A DNA stretch of 64,000 nucleotides. It comes from Paramecium sonneborni. Lineage: Eukaryota > Ciliophora > Oligohymenophorea > Peniculida > Parameciidae. Shown here in pieces: positions 23,048 to 38,689 of this stretch (within the stretch, counting starts at the first letter, position 1; each line of letters opens with the position of its first letter). The position numbers and the translations under genes were made by a program. The stretch covers positions 113,298-177,297 of the forward strand of contig CAJJDN010000046.1 of assembly GCA_905182985.1 (NCBI GenBank), written 5' to 3'. The notes under the pieces are model-generated. The model had not been told where the DNA came from. It saw only the letters and a program-made list of their open reading frames with translations, and searched no databases.

Positions 23048-23206
23048 TTAATTATAAAACATTTATCAACATTAAATTAAATAATGAAAAAATAGTTTTA
23101 ATAAAATAACATAAAGATCTTTCTGGTATTAGAAATGGATATGTAAATGGAGGTAAATGCGATTTTCTAATAACAAATAAAACAGATAAGATACTAAATA
23201 AAAATA

Positions 23207-24102
23207 TCAGTTAAGAATTGAATTAGGTAAGAGAGCATTAAAAAAATCTAAAGGAAATTTAGATTTGCCTGTTTTAGGAATGACTAATTTGTTAGGTTAT
23301 CTTGCATTAATTTTGGAATTGCCTACTCTACTTTGTTCAGCAAATTTTTTTTTTAAATCTTATGTAGACAAACATAATAAATCTAAAATTCTTTCTTTAG
23401 TTTATTGATTCAGAATAGTAGTTTCTTTATTTTTCTTATTTTCTTTGGTTTCCAAAAAGAATTAGCTATCTTATTCTAATTCTATAAAATTTTCTGTTTT
23501 CTTTTCAATTTTTTTGATACTAGAAACAATTTTATCTCCTAATATAGAAGAAAATTTATCTTTAGGTTCAGCTGGGATTGATTATTTATGAAGACGAAAT
23601 AAGATATCTTGAGATTCATCTTATTTAGAAATTGAATGCGTAGGAATTTCATTAGGTTCTGTTTTCATTTTAATTAAAGGAGTGAAATTTTTTCTTCTAT
23701 CAGTTCTTAGTTTAATATTATTGATGTGTTAACTCTAAAGTTTTTTGGTAGGAATAATTTTTGAAGTTTAATCATCAGATTTGATTCTTCTGGTTGTTGG
23801 TAATTTATAAACCGATAAATCGTTTATAATTTTATATTTTGATATTGATCCATCATGCAATGGTGAATTAAGTGTTGGAATACGTTTAGCTGGATAGATA
23901 CGATGTCTTTATAAGTATAATAGAAATACAAGTCTTTAAATAAAGTTGGGGAATTTAATGGTTAAGCAATAATGGGTGTTTTTCTTCTAACTCCTTAACT
24001 GTTTGAAGGGGTATCTTCCTTATTGAGAAAGCTTATCTTATTTGTAGAATGACGGGAAGATAGATTAGGAGGTCTTATGAAATAGGGTTGTTGTTGTCTC
24101 AT
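23207..24102 (-). CDS. Unknown basic, low-complexity protein
   Basis: 290 residues, start MRQQQPYFIRPPNLSSRHS. Rich in Ser, Thr, Lys and Asn, predicted mostly disordered: RRKTPIIAQPLNSPT, KLPTTRRIKSDDQTSK. A short helical part lies near the C-terminus (NQQTKERILDLLCLSTQDLKK), and it ends LLPNSILN. One 23-nt intron at 23907-23929 ends AAG; without removing it the frame stops. It converges on the adaptor-like gene (160 bp between stops) and is divergent from the next gene (30 bp between starts). No family recognised; possibly a cytoskeletal or regulatory protein. Confidence 0.65.
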
Positions 24103-24132
24103 TTATATTGTAAATAAATAAAATATAATAAT

Positions 24133-25928
24133 ATGAGATTTCTTATTGTGAATGGATTCAATGCATCTACTTCAGGCGCAAAACTATTTGATTATTTTAG
24201 AAATAGCATCTAGAATGTATTTAATTATATTTTATTTAGATGATATCTAAATAAAAGGAAGTAGCTGACACTGAATGTGAGTATCATTTTAGAGATAGAC
24301 ATTCTTTAGATGATTTCCTCTATGAACCAGAGACAAGTTTAATAAGGACAGAATATGGTTAGAAATTTAATTCAATTGATATTGTATTCATATTAGCATC
24401 TTCAAATTCAAGGCCATGGAATACAAATATGAGGAAGGTATAAAATTAAATTTAAGCAATAAGATAATTACATTGATTAGAATGTGTTTGAAGACTAAAA
24501 AATTATTATTCTCTACTTCTTTTGGAGCATAGGCTATAGCTTATCTTTGTTCAACGAATTTTTCTGTGGTATATAAATGATATTGAAATTAAAAAGCATG
24601 CTTCGATAACTAATAATCATGGAGAAGGTTGTAAATTAGTAGATTTTCCAAAATATACATTATAAGCATTGAAAAATGGTCCAAATGAATATTTTTTAGA
24701 TTCCACAACTGGAGATCTTTATTTTTATAGTAAAGTAACAGATGAATGGTTGCCAAAAGCTAATATTGGATTACATAATAGAAGAGATGCAATGGAGTAT
24801 TAATCAATTGGTAAGTATATTGTTAAATCTCCAACATATAAGCCAAAATAGAATATGTTGGCAAATCAAAGTGAAATGATATGCTAAATTAAAAAGCAAT
24901 TCTTACATCATTGGTTATTTAAAGGTGTAGCTATGGAATTTGCTATAACATCATATAATTAATGGGATATTCATGCAATAACATTTACAAACCCAGATAA
25001 AGTATTTATTAAAAATGAATTAGAAATTTAATTCATTAGCAGAACACAATTTAAGAGGACCCTTAATAATAGAGAGTGATAATATTATAGCAACTATGTT
25101 TGAAATAGAACCAAAATAAAAAGATACTGTTAAGATATTATCTAATTTTATTGATTACGCTGTTAAATTGATTAGATTCAATAATAATTATAATCTTATT
25201 AGTATTACTAATGAGAAGTACTTTTCAGGAAATAAGGGATTAGATAATATTGAGATTGTATTTCAATAAAAAAAGAAGATGAGCAATTTAAACCCAGAAG
25301 ATTTATTAAAAAAATAATAAAAGAATTTTATGCTTGAATATCGTAAATTATTGAATACAGCCATATAAGAGAGTGAAAGAGATAAGATTTTTCATGTTGG
25401 ATTTTCAGTAAAAAAGGATAGATTACCAGAGTATGACTTTATTAATATAGTTTTGTATAGCAAAATAATATATAAGAGAAGAATTATAAAGTGACAAGAA
25501 GAAAATCATTTTAAATTAAAAAAGCTTTATTTTTAAGATAATAGAGTTAAATTAATGTTGGAGGTGATGATGATTAATAAATGAGAGATATATAGGATGA
25601 AGCTAAAAAAAAACCATTACCTTTTTAACGTGTAATTGCAACAGCTAACAATAGTAGAAGATTAAATTCAAAAAAAAATTCAAATCCAAAAACACCTAAT
25701 AGTATTGAAAAAGAAGAATATGAAATTTAAGAATTTGATAGTAAGTGGATGTGTTAAACAACAGTAAGAAAAATGCTTCATCCTACTTTAGATGATGAAT
25801 TTCAAGGTTCAAATAAGATATGGATTCCAGGATTCTTATCAAAGACTAAGAATATTCATAGAGCACAATCTTAAAAAGGATAACGGAATTAGAATAATAG
25901 ATTTCACACTGATTCACTTGTCGGTTGA
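24133..25928 (+). CDS. Conserved-looking protein with class I glutamine-amidotransferase-like N-terminal fold
   Basis: 558 residues. Start MRFLIVNGFNASTSGAKLF. The N-terminal 150 residues recall the GATase1 fold: KFNSIDIVFILASSNSRPW, then a putative nucleophile elbow in LLFSTSFGAQAIAYLCS where the usual GxCxGxQ has become SFGAQ, so the catalytic Cys is missing. A long middle domain (HHWLFKGVAMEFAI, KDTVKILSNFIDYAVKLI) and a basic disordered tail (KVTRRKSFQIKKALF ... LSKTKNIHRAQ) follow. Five introns (23, 26, 28, 22, 20 nt); two, at 24438-24463 and 24569-24596, end AAG. Function unknown; non-catalytic relative inferred. Confidence 0.6.
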
Positions 25929-25965
25929 TAAAAATAATTATTCAAATAATATATAATTTATTATT

Positions 25966-27883
<1,918 letters not shown>

Positions 27884-28487
27884 TTATTTCAGTTTTATAC
27901 CACATTATCATTCATTTTTATTGAACTTCAATATATTTAATACTCTTTAGTTTCATAAAACTATTTCTTTTTTTATATTTCAATATTATTTAAGATAATA
28001 TTGATCTTAATATAGAAAAACTATTTTGTAGTAATACTTCTAATTTCGAATAAGACTTATTTTTCAACTACAAAGGTTTATTTTTATGATTTTTATAAAT
28101 TTTTACTTGAAGCTAATGTTTTTAAATCATATTTGTGAAATTATATTTCAATAATTGTATGTCAAAAGAAAATAGTTTTTTTGTAAAGTTCCACAATTTT
28201 ATTCTTGATTATTTTATTTTTTGAATGTATCTAATGATAAATTGATTATAGAAAATTATGAAATATATTAGACTAGATAAAACATTAACTAAAAATTGTT
28301 AATTTAAAATTCGTGAATATATTCTTGTTTCACATTTTTAAGTATATATTTACAGCCTAACGTATAATGTAAGTTTAAATTCTTTTATCAAGGTTTTTTT
28401 TGATAAAAAGTCTTAATTGATTCATATATATAAATATTAACAAAAATATATTGATTACTATATTGATATAGATAGTACAGATAAAAT
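27884..28487. other. Intergenic, nothing recognised
   Basis: About 600 bp of very AT-rich DNA between two convergent genes (CDKL and pseudokinase 3). No convincing frame, RNA gene or repeat. Confidence 0.5.
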
Positions 28488-30138
28488 TCAGAGTGCATTA
28501 AACATTAACTGTTAAAATTCCTTAAAATTCATCTAAAAATATGTGATCATAATTATTACCTAATTATTTTCATAGACAGAAAATTATTATTTCAATAGTT
28601 ATCTCTTATTATGGTATAAGGAGGACATTTTCGTTAAGGTAATATAACCTTCTCTATCTGAGAGAATTTTGAAAGCTTCTTAAAGATTTTATTCTGTTAT
28701 TATAGTTTCTTTATGAATTGCTCCAATCAAGAACTCTTAGAAATCAATTTCACCATTTTTATTAAGATCAATTCTTTAAAATACAGCATCTACATGTTCT
28801 TTCACTTCTTGAAGATTGTTGAAATGTTTAATGTAAGCAATAGTAAGATCTTATTTGCTTATCTTCCCATCATGGTTAATATCAAATTGGCCAAAAAGTT
28901 GATAAAAAAATTATTCTTGATCAGCCTAAAAAGTGGAAATCATAAATTATAATAAACAACATTATAGAAAATTTAAAGCATGATTATCATCTAATTATTT
29001 GACAATTAATTTTTATTCTTCATATTATGTTTCAATATTATGTTTAAGCCAATGATCATTCAAAGCTTAATTTAATTTAATTCTTTTGTTAGGATCAAGT
29101 TTAAGGAATTTTTTAATAAGATCTATACATTCAGATGGTAAAGAATTATGATTCAAATCTTCTAGGAGAGAATAATTCCTAATATTTTCAAAAACTTCTT
29201 CTTTGTTTTTTCCTTTAAATGGATACTCTCCAGTTAGCATTTAAAATAGTATAATTCCAATACTCCAAACATCCCTTTCAGGTGTGTAAAGTTCTGGAAA
29301 TTTAATTGCTTCAGGTGACATATAATGATAAATTTCTTTTTCTGATATATAGGATTTTAAGTAAATAGGTTTAAAATCAACTAATTTAATAAAATTAGAA
29401 TTTGATTGATTACACATTTAAAAAGAAGCCAGTGTTAATCCCCCATGATTCTCATTGTATTGATGAAGATGTTTGACAATATCGATTATTTATTTAAAGA
29501 TTAGAGCAGCTTATTTTTGCGTGTAAATTGAAGTATGGATATTGGAAGATAGTATGGATCCATTACAAAAATCATGAATTATTTGATAATTGTGACAATC
29601 TTAGAATATTTCAAAAATTCTAATTAAATTAGGATGGTTCTAAAAATATGATGATATATTGTAATACTAATTATGTTTAAACAATGGATTCGATAAGTTA
29701 ATTTCCTTGTTAAGTTTTTTTTATCATTTCAGCCAACATTATTTTTCCACTAAGATTATGTTAGACTAGAACAATTTAATCATTTAATTTAATTCTACAA
29801 TGAAATTGATCATTTTTTAACATGGTATAGTATTTAGAGAATTGAACATTTTTTATTGTAATCCAAGTTTTTAGTGTTCCACGATAACCTGTATTTTGAA
29901 CTATTTGATCTGCCCAAACCATATGCTTAGGTTAACGAGTAGAAGGAGTGGCAGCAAACTTAGACTTTACTTGGTTTGGTGAGTTGGCTATAGGTTTAAT
30001 AGTTTTAATGGTTCTTTCAGAATTAACGAGTCTTTAAATATCTTAAGTTTTTTCATTATGAGGAGATTGTTTAGTATTCTATTCTGTATGTTCTTTGTCT
30101 TTTAGATTGTGTTATCGTTTAGCTGAACAGATTCCCAT
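28488..30138 (-). CDS. Myristoylated CDPK-like pseudokinase with EF hands (3 of 6)
   Basis: 531 residues. MGICSAKRQHNLKDKE head, a Ser/Thr/Lys-rich segment, then a PH-like or N-lobe stretch (WITIKNVQFSKYYTM). SGKIMLAEM replaces VAIK, HGGLTLASF replaces HRDLKPEN and VDFKPIYL replaces DFG; YMSPEAIKF, ERDVWSIGIILF and GEYPF are kept. Two EF loops look fully calcium-competent: DINHDGKISKQD and DLNKNGEIDFQE. Introns of 28 nt (before NHPN) and 27 nt (near the end), both TAG, at positions shared with paralogues. The C-terminus FKEFQQLMFNAL matches the family. It lacks the first intron of copies 1 and 2. Confidence 0.87.
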
Positions 30139-30230
30139 ATTTAAATTAATAATATATGTTCTTTGAGATCAGTTTATTTAAGAATCATGTATAGAAATTT
30201 ACTGTATAAAAATTAGTCATAATAGTGAAT

Positions 30231-30503
30231 AATGATAGGGGATATTTATAAATAGTATTTAAAAATAGTGAATAAGAACTTTGAATTAGAATGGGTATAG
30301 GATAGTGGTTGGATATCAAATTAAATTAATAAAGAAGATGTAAGAAATGAAGATTATAAATAGTTAATTAATTAAGAATAAAAGATGAAGAATAATGGTT
30401 TGATGATTATGATTTTGTATGTTTAAATGTCATTGAATTTGATTAGAGTTGTAATGATACACACCTATTTATTTGTGTGTATTTGGTATTATAATAGGTG
30501 ATA
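30231..30503 (+). CDS. Possible small gene with a frameshift
   Basis: From ATG 30231 a well-composed frame runs MIGDIYKQYLKIVNKNFELE ... YKQLINQEQK; near 30385 a better frame takes over (DEEQWFDDYDFVCLNVIEF, SCNDTHLFICV). No intron of suitable length joins them, so one indel is likely. The second frame runs on into the protease ATG at 30513, so it could be the true N-terminus of that protein, or it could stop after a 19-nt intron. Tentative. Confidence 0.3.
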
Positions 30504-30512
30504 TTTAATTAA

Positions 30513-33500
30513 ATGAACGTAGAAGAATTAAAGGAAGCCATAAAGAGAATTGGATAATGTTAATAGGAGTAAGTTGAATGTAGTAACAATAGATCTTAGT
30601 AGGATTTAGAGATAGTTTTGTAATAAATCCAAAATCCTGTGGGATTGGATTTATTGTATCAATGTGCAAAGAACGTGATCGAGTTCAGACAATACACAAT
30701 GTATTGGAAAGTAAGTATCATCTTATAATTGATAGTCTGCAAATAAAATCTTGATGGAGATAGTAAAGGTGTGTTTAAATAATCGTGATCAATTGAAAGC
30801 ATGGGAGACAATTAGATTAACAATAGACCCAGATAAGCATTTCTATAAGTGTCATGAGTTAGTATAAATAGATGAAGACTAGGTAATAGAATGCAAACAA
30901 ATTTTAGTTTTCGCATTAGGAATTCACTTAATAAGAATTTTGTGCAAATCTTTAAGAAAATTAAGATGTGGATGCATTATATGAAGATGAAAAAGGCAAT
31001 GTAATTGGATGGTGTAGAGCAAATATTGTTAAAATTAATGAAAAGTATGTTTGGGTTAAATGGTATGAAAATGAAGAGAAAAGAAAAATTGCTAGATATT
31101 CTATGGATTTAGCTCCATTTAAAAGTTAAGTTACAGATGACGAATGGGAATGGAGACATTCTCTTAATGCTGGAGATATTATAGATTGTTTTGATAATAG
31201 GGTATGGTAAAATGCAACAATCATTGCTCCATTAAATCCTGATGATAATGAATATGTTGTAGGATTTAGAGTATATGATGAAAAAGGCAATTAATATGAT
31301 TCAAAAAATAGAAGATTCTTTGGTTGGAATTAATAATATGATGAAAGAATTAAAGCTATAAGTCCAAGAATTTAAAAGAAAAATGCATTTTCAAGAGGAT
31401 AACCATCTAATCCTCATTGTTAAGAAGAGATTGTTCATGATTGTAATGATTTTCTCTATCCAAAAACTGATTATGCTGTACCCAGATTTCAAACTAAATA
31501 AGCTAGAAGATCAACTGTCATTTGTGAAATGATTAATGAATTTGGCAAAAATGGTTTGTTTTAATACATTCTAGATTAAATTATAAATAAATGTACCATT
31601 GATTTCTTACACAGTTACATGGTCGTTTTAAATAATTTTTAAGAAATGCTTAACAGATAATTTGTTTTAACCTATGTACCCAAATTATTTGATGCAGTCT
31701 AAAATAATATTTTATTATCAGCTGATAACAATCTTCGAAACTTTTCCTCCTAGAAGATTATTGAGATTTTATAAGCTTTAAGTAATCTATTGAAAAGGGT
31801 GTTTGCTTTATAGAAAAGATAAGAAATGATTGATAGATTGGATTTGGATATAGCATATAAATGTTTTACAAGTGATTTTTTAGAAAGAAAGATTTAAGGT
31901 TTGAAAGCCATTTAAGAGTTAATAAAGAAGACAAAAGATCAATATAATTAATATGGAATGTAGGAATAGTAAAAGTAATAAGCTATTTAAATGATATTGG
32001 AATGGTTAAATGAGAAAAAGATCTTTGAAAGTCTGTATGTAGGATCTGGTAATTCTCATTTAGTTTAGAGAAGTGCAGAATTTTTTAAGTTTTTGATTGA
32101 AGAGAAAATGATAAGTATTAATAATTTCAAAGAGATTTGGAATAGTTTAGAGAAAGCTGAATATGAACATAAATTAGCAATATTTAAATTATTTAAAGAT
32201 GTTTCAAACTCATTAGAAAAGGAATGGTTAGATTTTTTAACAGATGCAGTTTGTAGTAAGGATCCAAAAGATGTAACGAAAGATGATTTGGAATTATTGC
32301 TTGATATAATAAAGATGAATTATAGATATAAAGATGAGTATATCTAGAAATGTTGTAATTATTATTGGACAGTGTTAAAGAGTGGATAATTGAATTAGAC
32401 AATGTTAGAATAATACATTTCATATTATATAGATCAAGTAACTTAATATGAGATGAGACCTCATAAAGGGACATAAATTAGTATGATAGGAGAGAGTATC
32501 ATTAATGGAGAATAAGTAAATGTAGGTTTGAGAGTGTTAATAAAATTGATAGAGAAATTGGATATTCAACCAGCTGCTTGGGAATAATACACAAGAAATG
32601 TTGCATTGACAGAATTAGAAAATAAATTTAAAATAGTTGATGAGATAATTAAATCTATTCCTGAATTAAAGAAATAGAAAGATTATTTAGAGGAAATTAA
32701 GATTAGAATGCAATTTATTTAATTCTTTTATTAGAATATCAATACATATGAATATAGATTAACATTTAAAATAATATCAAGTATATGGGAATAACTTGTA
32801 TGTTAATCATCAAGTCAATAAGAAAAGGATCTAGTTTATAAATGGTTTAGTGCATTATCAACTTAAGATGGATAATCATAATTAACATCAATGGTGGCTA
32901 TTTCAGATTTGAAATCCTTTTTCAATGAGAAAATGACAAATGATTTGATTTAATTGACAGAAGAAGGATTTAATTGTTTTAAGACAGTTTTAACAGCAAT
33001 AAATAAATAAGATGATAATAGTTTTGGTCTTGATGTGTTATGGTAAATGATTTTAGAAACAGAAAATGACAAAGTATCTTAATTAGCTATAGAATATTAT
33101 CTATAATTTGAGAGTACTTTGGAAGTGTTGTTTAATAAATTGTAAGAGAATAGAAATAATAATTAAAAATTATATAGATGTTTGTTGGTATTGGAAGGAT
33201 TTATAGATTAAAGTGAAATAAATGGAGTAGGTAATTTAAAAAGTTTAAATGCATTATCATAAGGAGAGGAATTGTAAATCTAAGTATCACATGAGCATGG
33301 AAATTAGAAGAAATTTACAATAAAGATTTATGACAATTAAACAATAATAGAATTAAGATTAGCCATTAGTAAAGTAATTAAATAATAATGGGATTCAATT
33401 GGTTTGAATAGTTTGAAAGGAGAAATTAAATTTACTGAGAATGGAAAGATGATTAAAGACTTAAGATTGAAAAAGGGAGAAATCATAATGGTATTCAGAA

Positions 33501-36500
33501 AATAAGTAAAAGATATACATGAAGTTAATTTATTGGATGGAGAAGATTTATCTGAACCAGCTAAATAAGTTTTTGGAGAGATATTTAGTGAGTATTCTAC
33601 TGATGGTAAAATGAGTAAAGAAGATTGTACTAGATTTGTAACTGGATGTACTGGAAATCCTTGTAGTATAGATGATGCAAATATTTAAAGAACATTTGAA
33701 TAATATGATAAAGACAAAGATTCTATATTAACTTTGAATGATTTCCTTGATTTCTATACTGATTCTGCTAGAACCAAAAGAAGTACAGTTTGGCTCAATC
33801 TTCAAACTTTACATTATAGAAATGATCTTATTAGAGGAGACAGAGTTCCCTTACCTCAAGTTAATGCCTAATAATTACCTAGAGGATAGATTGTTCAAAA
33901 TTAAAGATACTTAGATTTACTTTTCGAATTATTATAGAATTCAAGTAATGAAGTTTAGGAAAAAACTTGGTATCTTTTAAGAAGATTACCTCCATCTCCA
34001 TAATTGATTAAGTAGATGCTTACTTTTGAAAATATTCAATCGCCTACTGATTGGGATCAAATTCTTGTTAGTAGTCATTATAGATTATTATATAGTCTAT
34101 ATATTATTGAATTTCTTATGAATCAATAAGATTCCAATCATTTATAAGCTTTAATTGAAGATTAAGAAATTTTAATTTTGAAAGATAAATGGATGAGTAA
34201 GTTCCTATAACTTGGAGGATTTGATAAATTGTTATAATTTTTTAAATAATATCAAGGTAGAAGTGTAAGTACTTTACCATAAATTGAAAAAGAAATCTTA
34301 TCATTTCTATTAAAAACATTCTAAAATTATGTTATTGCTGCTTGTGCTACAAATGTACCTAATCTCTATAAAGCTTCAAGAGCTATTCAAATTATTAAAC
34401 CCTTAGATCAAGTACTTATAGATATTCGATAATCAGAAGATCCAGAAGAATTTAAATTACTTGTTTAAAAATTAAAAGAAAGTCGACTTGGTGATAGTAT
34501 CACTGAAAAAATTGAAAAATTCATCACTGTCTTAGTTAATTTGATTTAAGAACTTCTGAAAAGTAATGAATTAGAATAAGAAGATAGATAAATTATTGAA
34601 CATAGTGTTATTGTAATAATTGTAATCTTATTACATAATTAAGAATTATTAACAAATAGCATTGAAAATATAGAATTCATTAATATTTTTTTTAGTGGAA
34701 TATTTACTGATAAATCTGATAGTTTAAGAAATCTTTTCAGTAGAGCTATTTTAGTCCTCTGTCATGAAAGTCAAAAGAGAAATAATCAACCGACTAAAAT
34801 CATATTATAATAATTGATATCTATGCAGAATCAATAAGCAAATTCATCATAATTTTATGAATTATTAAGTCAATTAATTGACAGTGCCTTTGAAAGTGAA
34901 GACTCTTAATAGTTCATTGATTATGAATAATTAACTTAACAAGTTTTAGACAATCTCATCAATCATAAAAGTATTGAAACAAGATAAAAATCTACTTCAG
35001 TTGATAAAATACTTATTGGCCTTTTGAATTTGTTAACTAAATTACATAAATTCATTAAATAACCAATTCATGATATTATATTCAATGATTGTTTATTTAG
35101 TCTCTAGGATGAGAAGGAAATTAAATGTAAATCTAATGAAAGTAGATAAGCAGCATTCAAATTACTCTATTAATTATCTCGTTAATTTACTAATTGTGAA
35201 AACATTCTTTTAAATCTTTAATAATTGAGTCAAAAGATTCCTCTTATAAATAGATGGAATTATATTCCATCAAGTGATATGAGAAGTTCCTTTGGATATT
35301 GTGGAATCAGAAATCTTAGATGCATTTGTTATATGAATGCTATGCTTCAATAATTTTATATGACTATTCCATTTAGATATGGTATCTTATAAGCTGATGA
35401 TGGTAAAGAATCTGATATACAATAAAGTAAAACTGGATTTTTATTTGATGACAATGTTCTTCATTAATTATAATAGATGTTTAGTTATTTAGAGTTATCT
35501 GATCGTATTGATTATAATCCTTAAGAATTTTGTGCAGCATTTAAAGATTATGCAGGAGAACCAGTCAATATTTTCATATAATAAGATGCTCAAGAATTTT
35601 TAAATATGATATTTGATAAATTGGAGAATCTTCTCAAAAACACTGTATATAAAAACATTTTAGATGGTGTTTTTGGAGGTAAAACCTGTACATAAATTGA
35701 ATGTTAGAATTGTAAAGCTATAAAAAATAAGGATGAGATATTTTATAATTTGTCAGTTCCCATAAAGAATCTTAAAAACCTCTAGGAATGTTTTGATAAG
35801 TTTGTTTAGGGTGAGATCATTTCAGATTTCAAATGTGAAAGTTGTAATTAAAAAGTAGATGTCAGTAAGAGATAATTATTAGCTTAATTACCAAATGTCT
35901 TGATATTACATTTATAAAGAATTGTTTTCAATTTAGATACATTTATGAATGAAAAAATTAATTCTCGTTTAGAATTTCCTATAAATTTAGATTTAGCTTA
36001 ATATACAATAAATTAAGATTAATGTACATAATATAAATTAGTTGGTATTGTTGTTCATTTGGGAACTGCAGATGTTGGTCATTATTTTAGTTACATTGAT
36101 ATAAAAAGTTAAGATTAATGGTTGGAATTCAATGATCATAAAATAAAGGAATTTAAATTGAAATAAATGGAGAATGAATGTTTTGGTGGTTAATCAAATA
36201 TAGATTACAATGATAATGATGTATGGGGAAATGGTTTTAGAGAAAACTCGTAAAGTGCTTATATGTTAATATATGAGAAGGTCTAAAAAGATAAAATATA
36301 ATTAGAATTTAACTCTTAAGAAGAATTATAAGAGCAATTATCTAAATTTGAAAGTTATTCAATTTAACCTAATAATGTCTTACTAGTTGATTATAATTCA
36401 TTTAAATAATATATTCCAAGTAAATATCATAAGAAAGTGAATAGTGATAATTAATAGTTTTTATTAGAAAGGAATCTTTTTAATTAAGAATTCATGAAAT

Positions 36501-38539
36501 TTATATTGGATATAAGTGATTTTGTTGATCATGAGATTGCAGATGTGACAATAGAAATTCTTATTCGATTCAGTTATGATTTATTAGCTCGTGCTTATGA
36601 GAATTCTATTTTAGAACAGTTTAACAACAAGATTATACAATTAATTTAATAATATCCTAATCCAAATTATCTTGATTTAATATTCTTTGGTAAATAAGCT
36701 AAGGTTTAAGATCTCTTATTAGTTTGTCCAGAATCTAGAACTCGTAAATACTTTGGAAAAATGCTTTCAATATTATTCAATCAAACAATATAGATTCAAG
36801 GTGAAATTAGTTAGAAAATTTAAGAAGGTTTAGATTTCTTGTTCCTTATGTTATAAGATTAAGTACCTAAGAATTGGACTCGCTTTGATTAATATTTCTA
36901 ATTTTGGCTTGATTTTATTTAGGAAGGTAAAACTTAAATGTAATACTGTTTGGATAAAGATATGATTCTTTATATGATTGATTTTATTCTTGATAAGAGT
37001 AGTCCATTATAATTATATGAAAAGAAAACTTAAATGGGAAATGCATACTTTCCAATTAATTGTTAAATTCCAATGCAAATAATAAGTACTCTTCTTTAAT
37101 AAAATCACTAACTCACAATTTAAGAAAAGAAATTACTTTATTTACCTAAATTTTATGATAAAGCATTAAAAAGTACTAAAACAGAAGAATTAATTCCAAT
37201 AATACTTAAATTTGCTTATAACAATCGATATTTTTCTGAAATAATAGCAGGTTGTATAATGAGAGGTCTTGGAAGTGGAGATTCTGATGATTTTAAGAAT
37301 TACCTTTTAATAGCCAAACCATTTTTATTAATTAAAGATAATTTATAAATAGAAAGATTAGAATGGTTAATAGGAATCCCTTCATCTAAATAGAAAGAAA
37401 CTGCTAAAGTATATGATAATTAATTTATTGAATATCCGTAATTTGGTCTATATGGATTAATAAGTTTAGAAGAAGATTATTGGACATTTGCTAGTCCTTT
37501 AGGATGGTAAAATAATCTCTTTGAATATTTCTGTACTCATAGAACAATTAAAAATAACGATAATCAATGTTTACTTATCCTCAAATTATTATTAATGATA
37601 AGTCTCGAGTGCGATACTTGTTTTGATTATATCTCCAAACTCCCTTGTGTAAATTATCAATATGTAATTGTTTATATTTTCATTATTATAGAAATATATG
37701 GAAGAAATCTTCAAAGCCTTTATTGAAACTTATATAGTTGATACTAAAAGATTCTATTCCTAATATCCTAGAAAATAAGAAACTGATGAAACAAAGATTT
37801 ATCTAGATTAATATTGTAATAAGATTTCTTAAATTCATAATGAATTTTAACCTCAATTTGATTTCATAATTGGAAAAACAGTTGAGGTAACCAAAGTCAG
37901 AAAAACTTTATTCCTCTATAATCCTTGTACTAAAGAAGAAATTCAAATAGATGAAGGATCTGAGGGATATGATGATACAAAACAATAAATTGAAGAAGGT
38001 AATTTACACAAAGTTCTTACCATGGAAGTAATTTAAATTATTTAAATATGTAGGAAAAAATATATACAACTCATGTTTGTGATAATATGCCAAATGGAAA
38101 TACTAATGAAGCATTACCATAATAATATGTTAAAGGAACTTAAATTAGTAATTATTCTGTTGATCCCAATTGTTAAGCTGCAAATTTCATTTAATCTAAA
38201 GCTTGGAGTGCTGATAGTGATGATAAAGCCACTGTTATTAATCCTGGAATTTCTGATACTGTTAAATAGATTCAAATATAAAATCACACTAACAGAAATT
38301 TACATGTTATCTTAGAAATTAAAGGGGATACTAATCCTTGCCATTATATTCCAAAATCTAAAATTTAATCACTTATGAGTTCTAAGAGTTCAACTACAAT
38401 GTTTACAGCAATAAAAACTAATTGTAATTAAGACTTCCCACCACTATAATTGACATTAGTGTATAAAAAATAAGAGCCTAGATAAGACTCTTACATATAT
38501 TTATCGTCTTAAGATGAAATGAATTTGGAATTATTATGA
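30513..38539 (+). CDS. Giant ubiquitin carboxyl-terminal hydrolase (USP family)
   Basis: 2,640 residues, four introns (25, 25, 28, 26 nt). Start MNVEELKEAIKRIGQCQQ. Order: N-terminal helices; a Tudor/chromo-like barrel region around residues 130-300 (VIGWCRANIVKINEKYVWVK, AGDIIDCFDNRVWQNATII); a long helical array; a ubiquitin-like stretch (KKFTIKIYDNQTIIELRLAI); an EF-hand loop (QYDKDKDSILTLNDFLDF); then the USP core. The Cys box reads FGYCGIRNLRCICYMNAMLQ and the His box VHLGTADVGHYFSYI, so the catalytic pair is present; zinc-binding CxxC pairs (IECQNCKAI, KCESCNQKV) are visible. Large USPs of the USP9X/USP34 kind have the same late core and helical flanks. Cleaves ubiquitin from substrates; target unknown. 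Confidence 0.92.
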
Positions 38540-38689
38540 TATATATATATAAAAAATATATAAAATATTATTTGAATCTTATTTATGTTTTTTAATATAA
38601 TATGTTTAAATGATTTAAAACTTTAGAATGAATTAAAAGATTATTAAAATAATATTAATAAATTTCGTTTGTTTAATTAAATACAAAAT

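Noticed and set aside
23044..23290. Short plus-strand gene (MINYKTFINIKLNNEK) starting at the adaptor stop
   Set aside because: It overlaps the C-terminus of the minus-strand gene ending at 23207, and the adaptor already ends at the natural end of the appendage fold. Open frames are common when TGA is the only stop.
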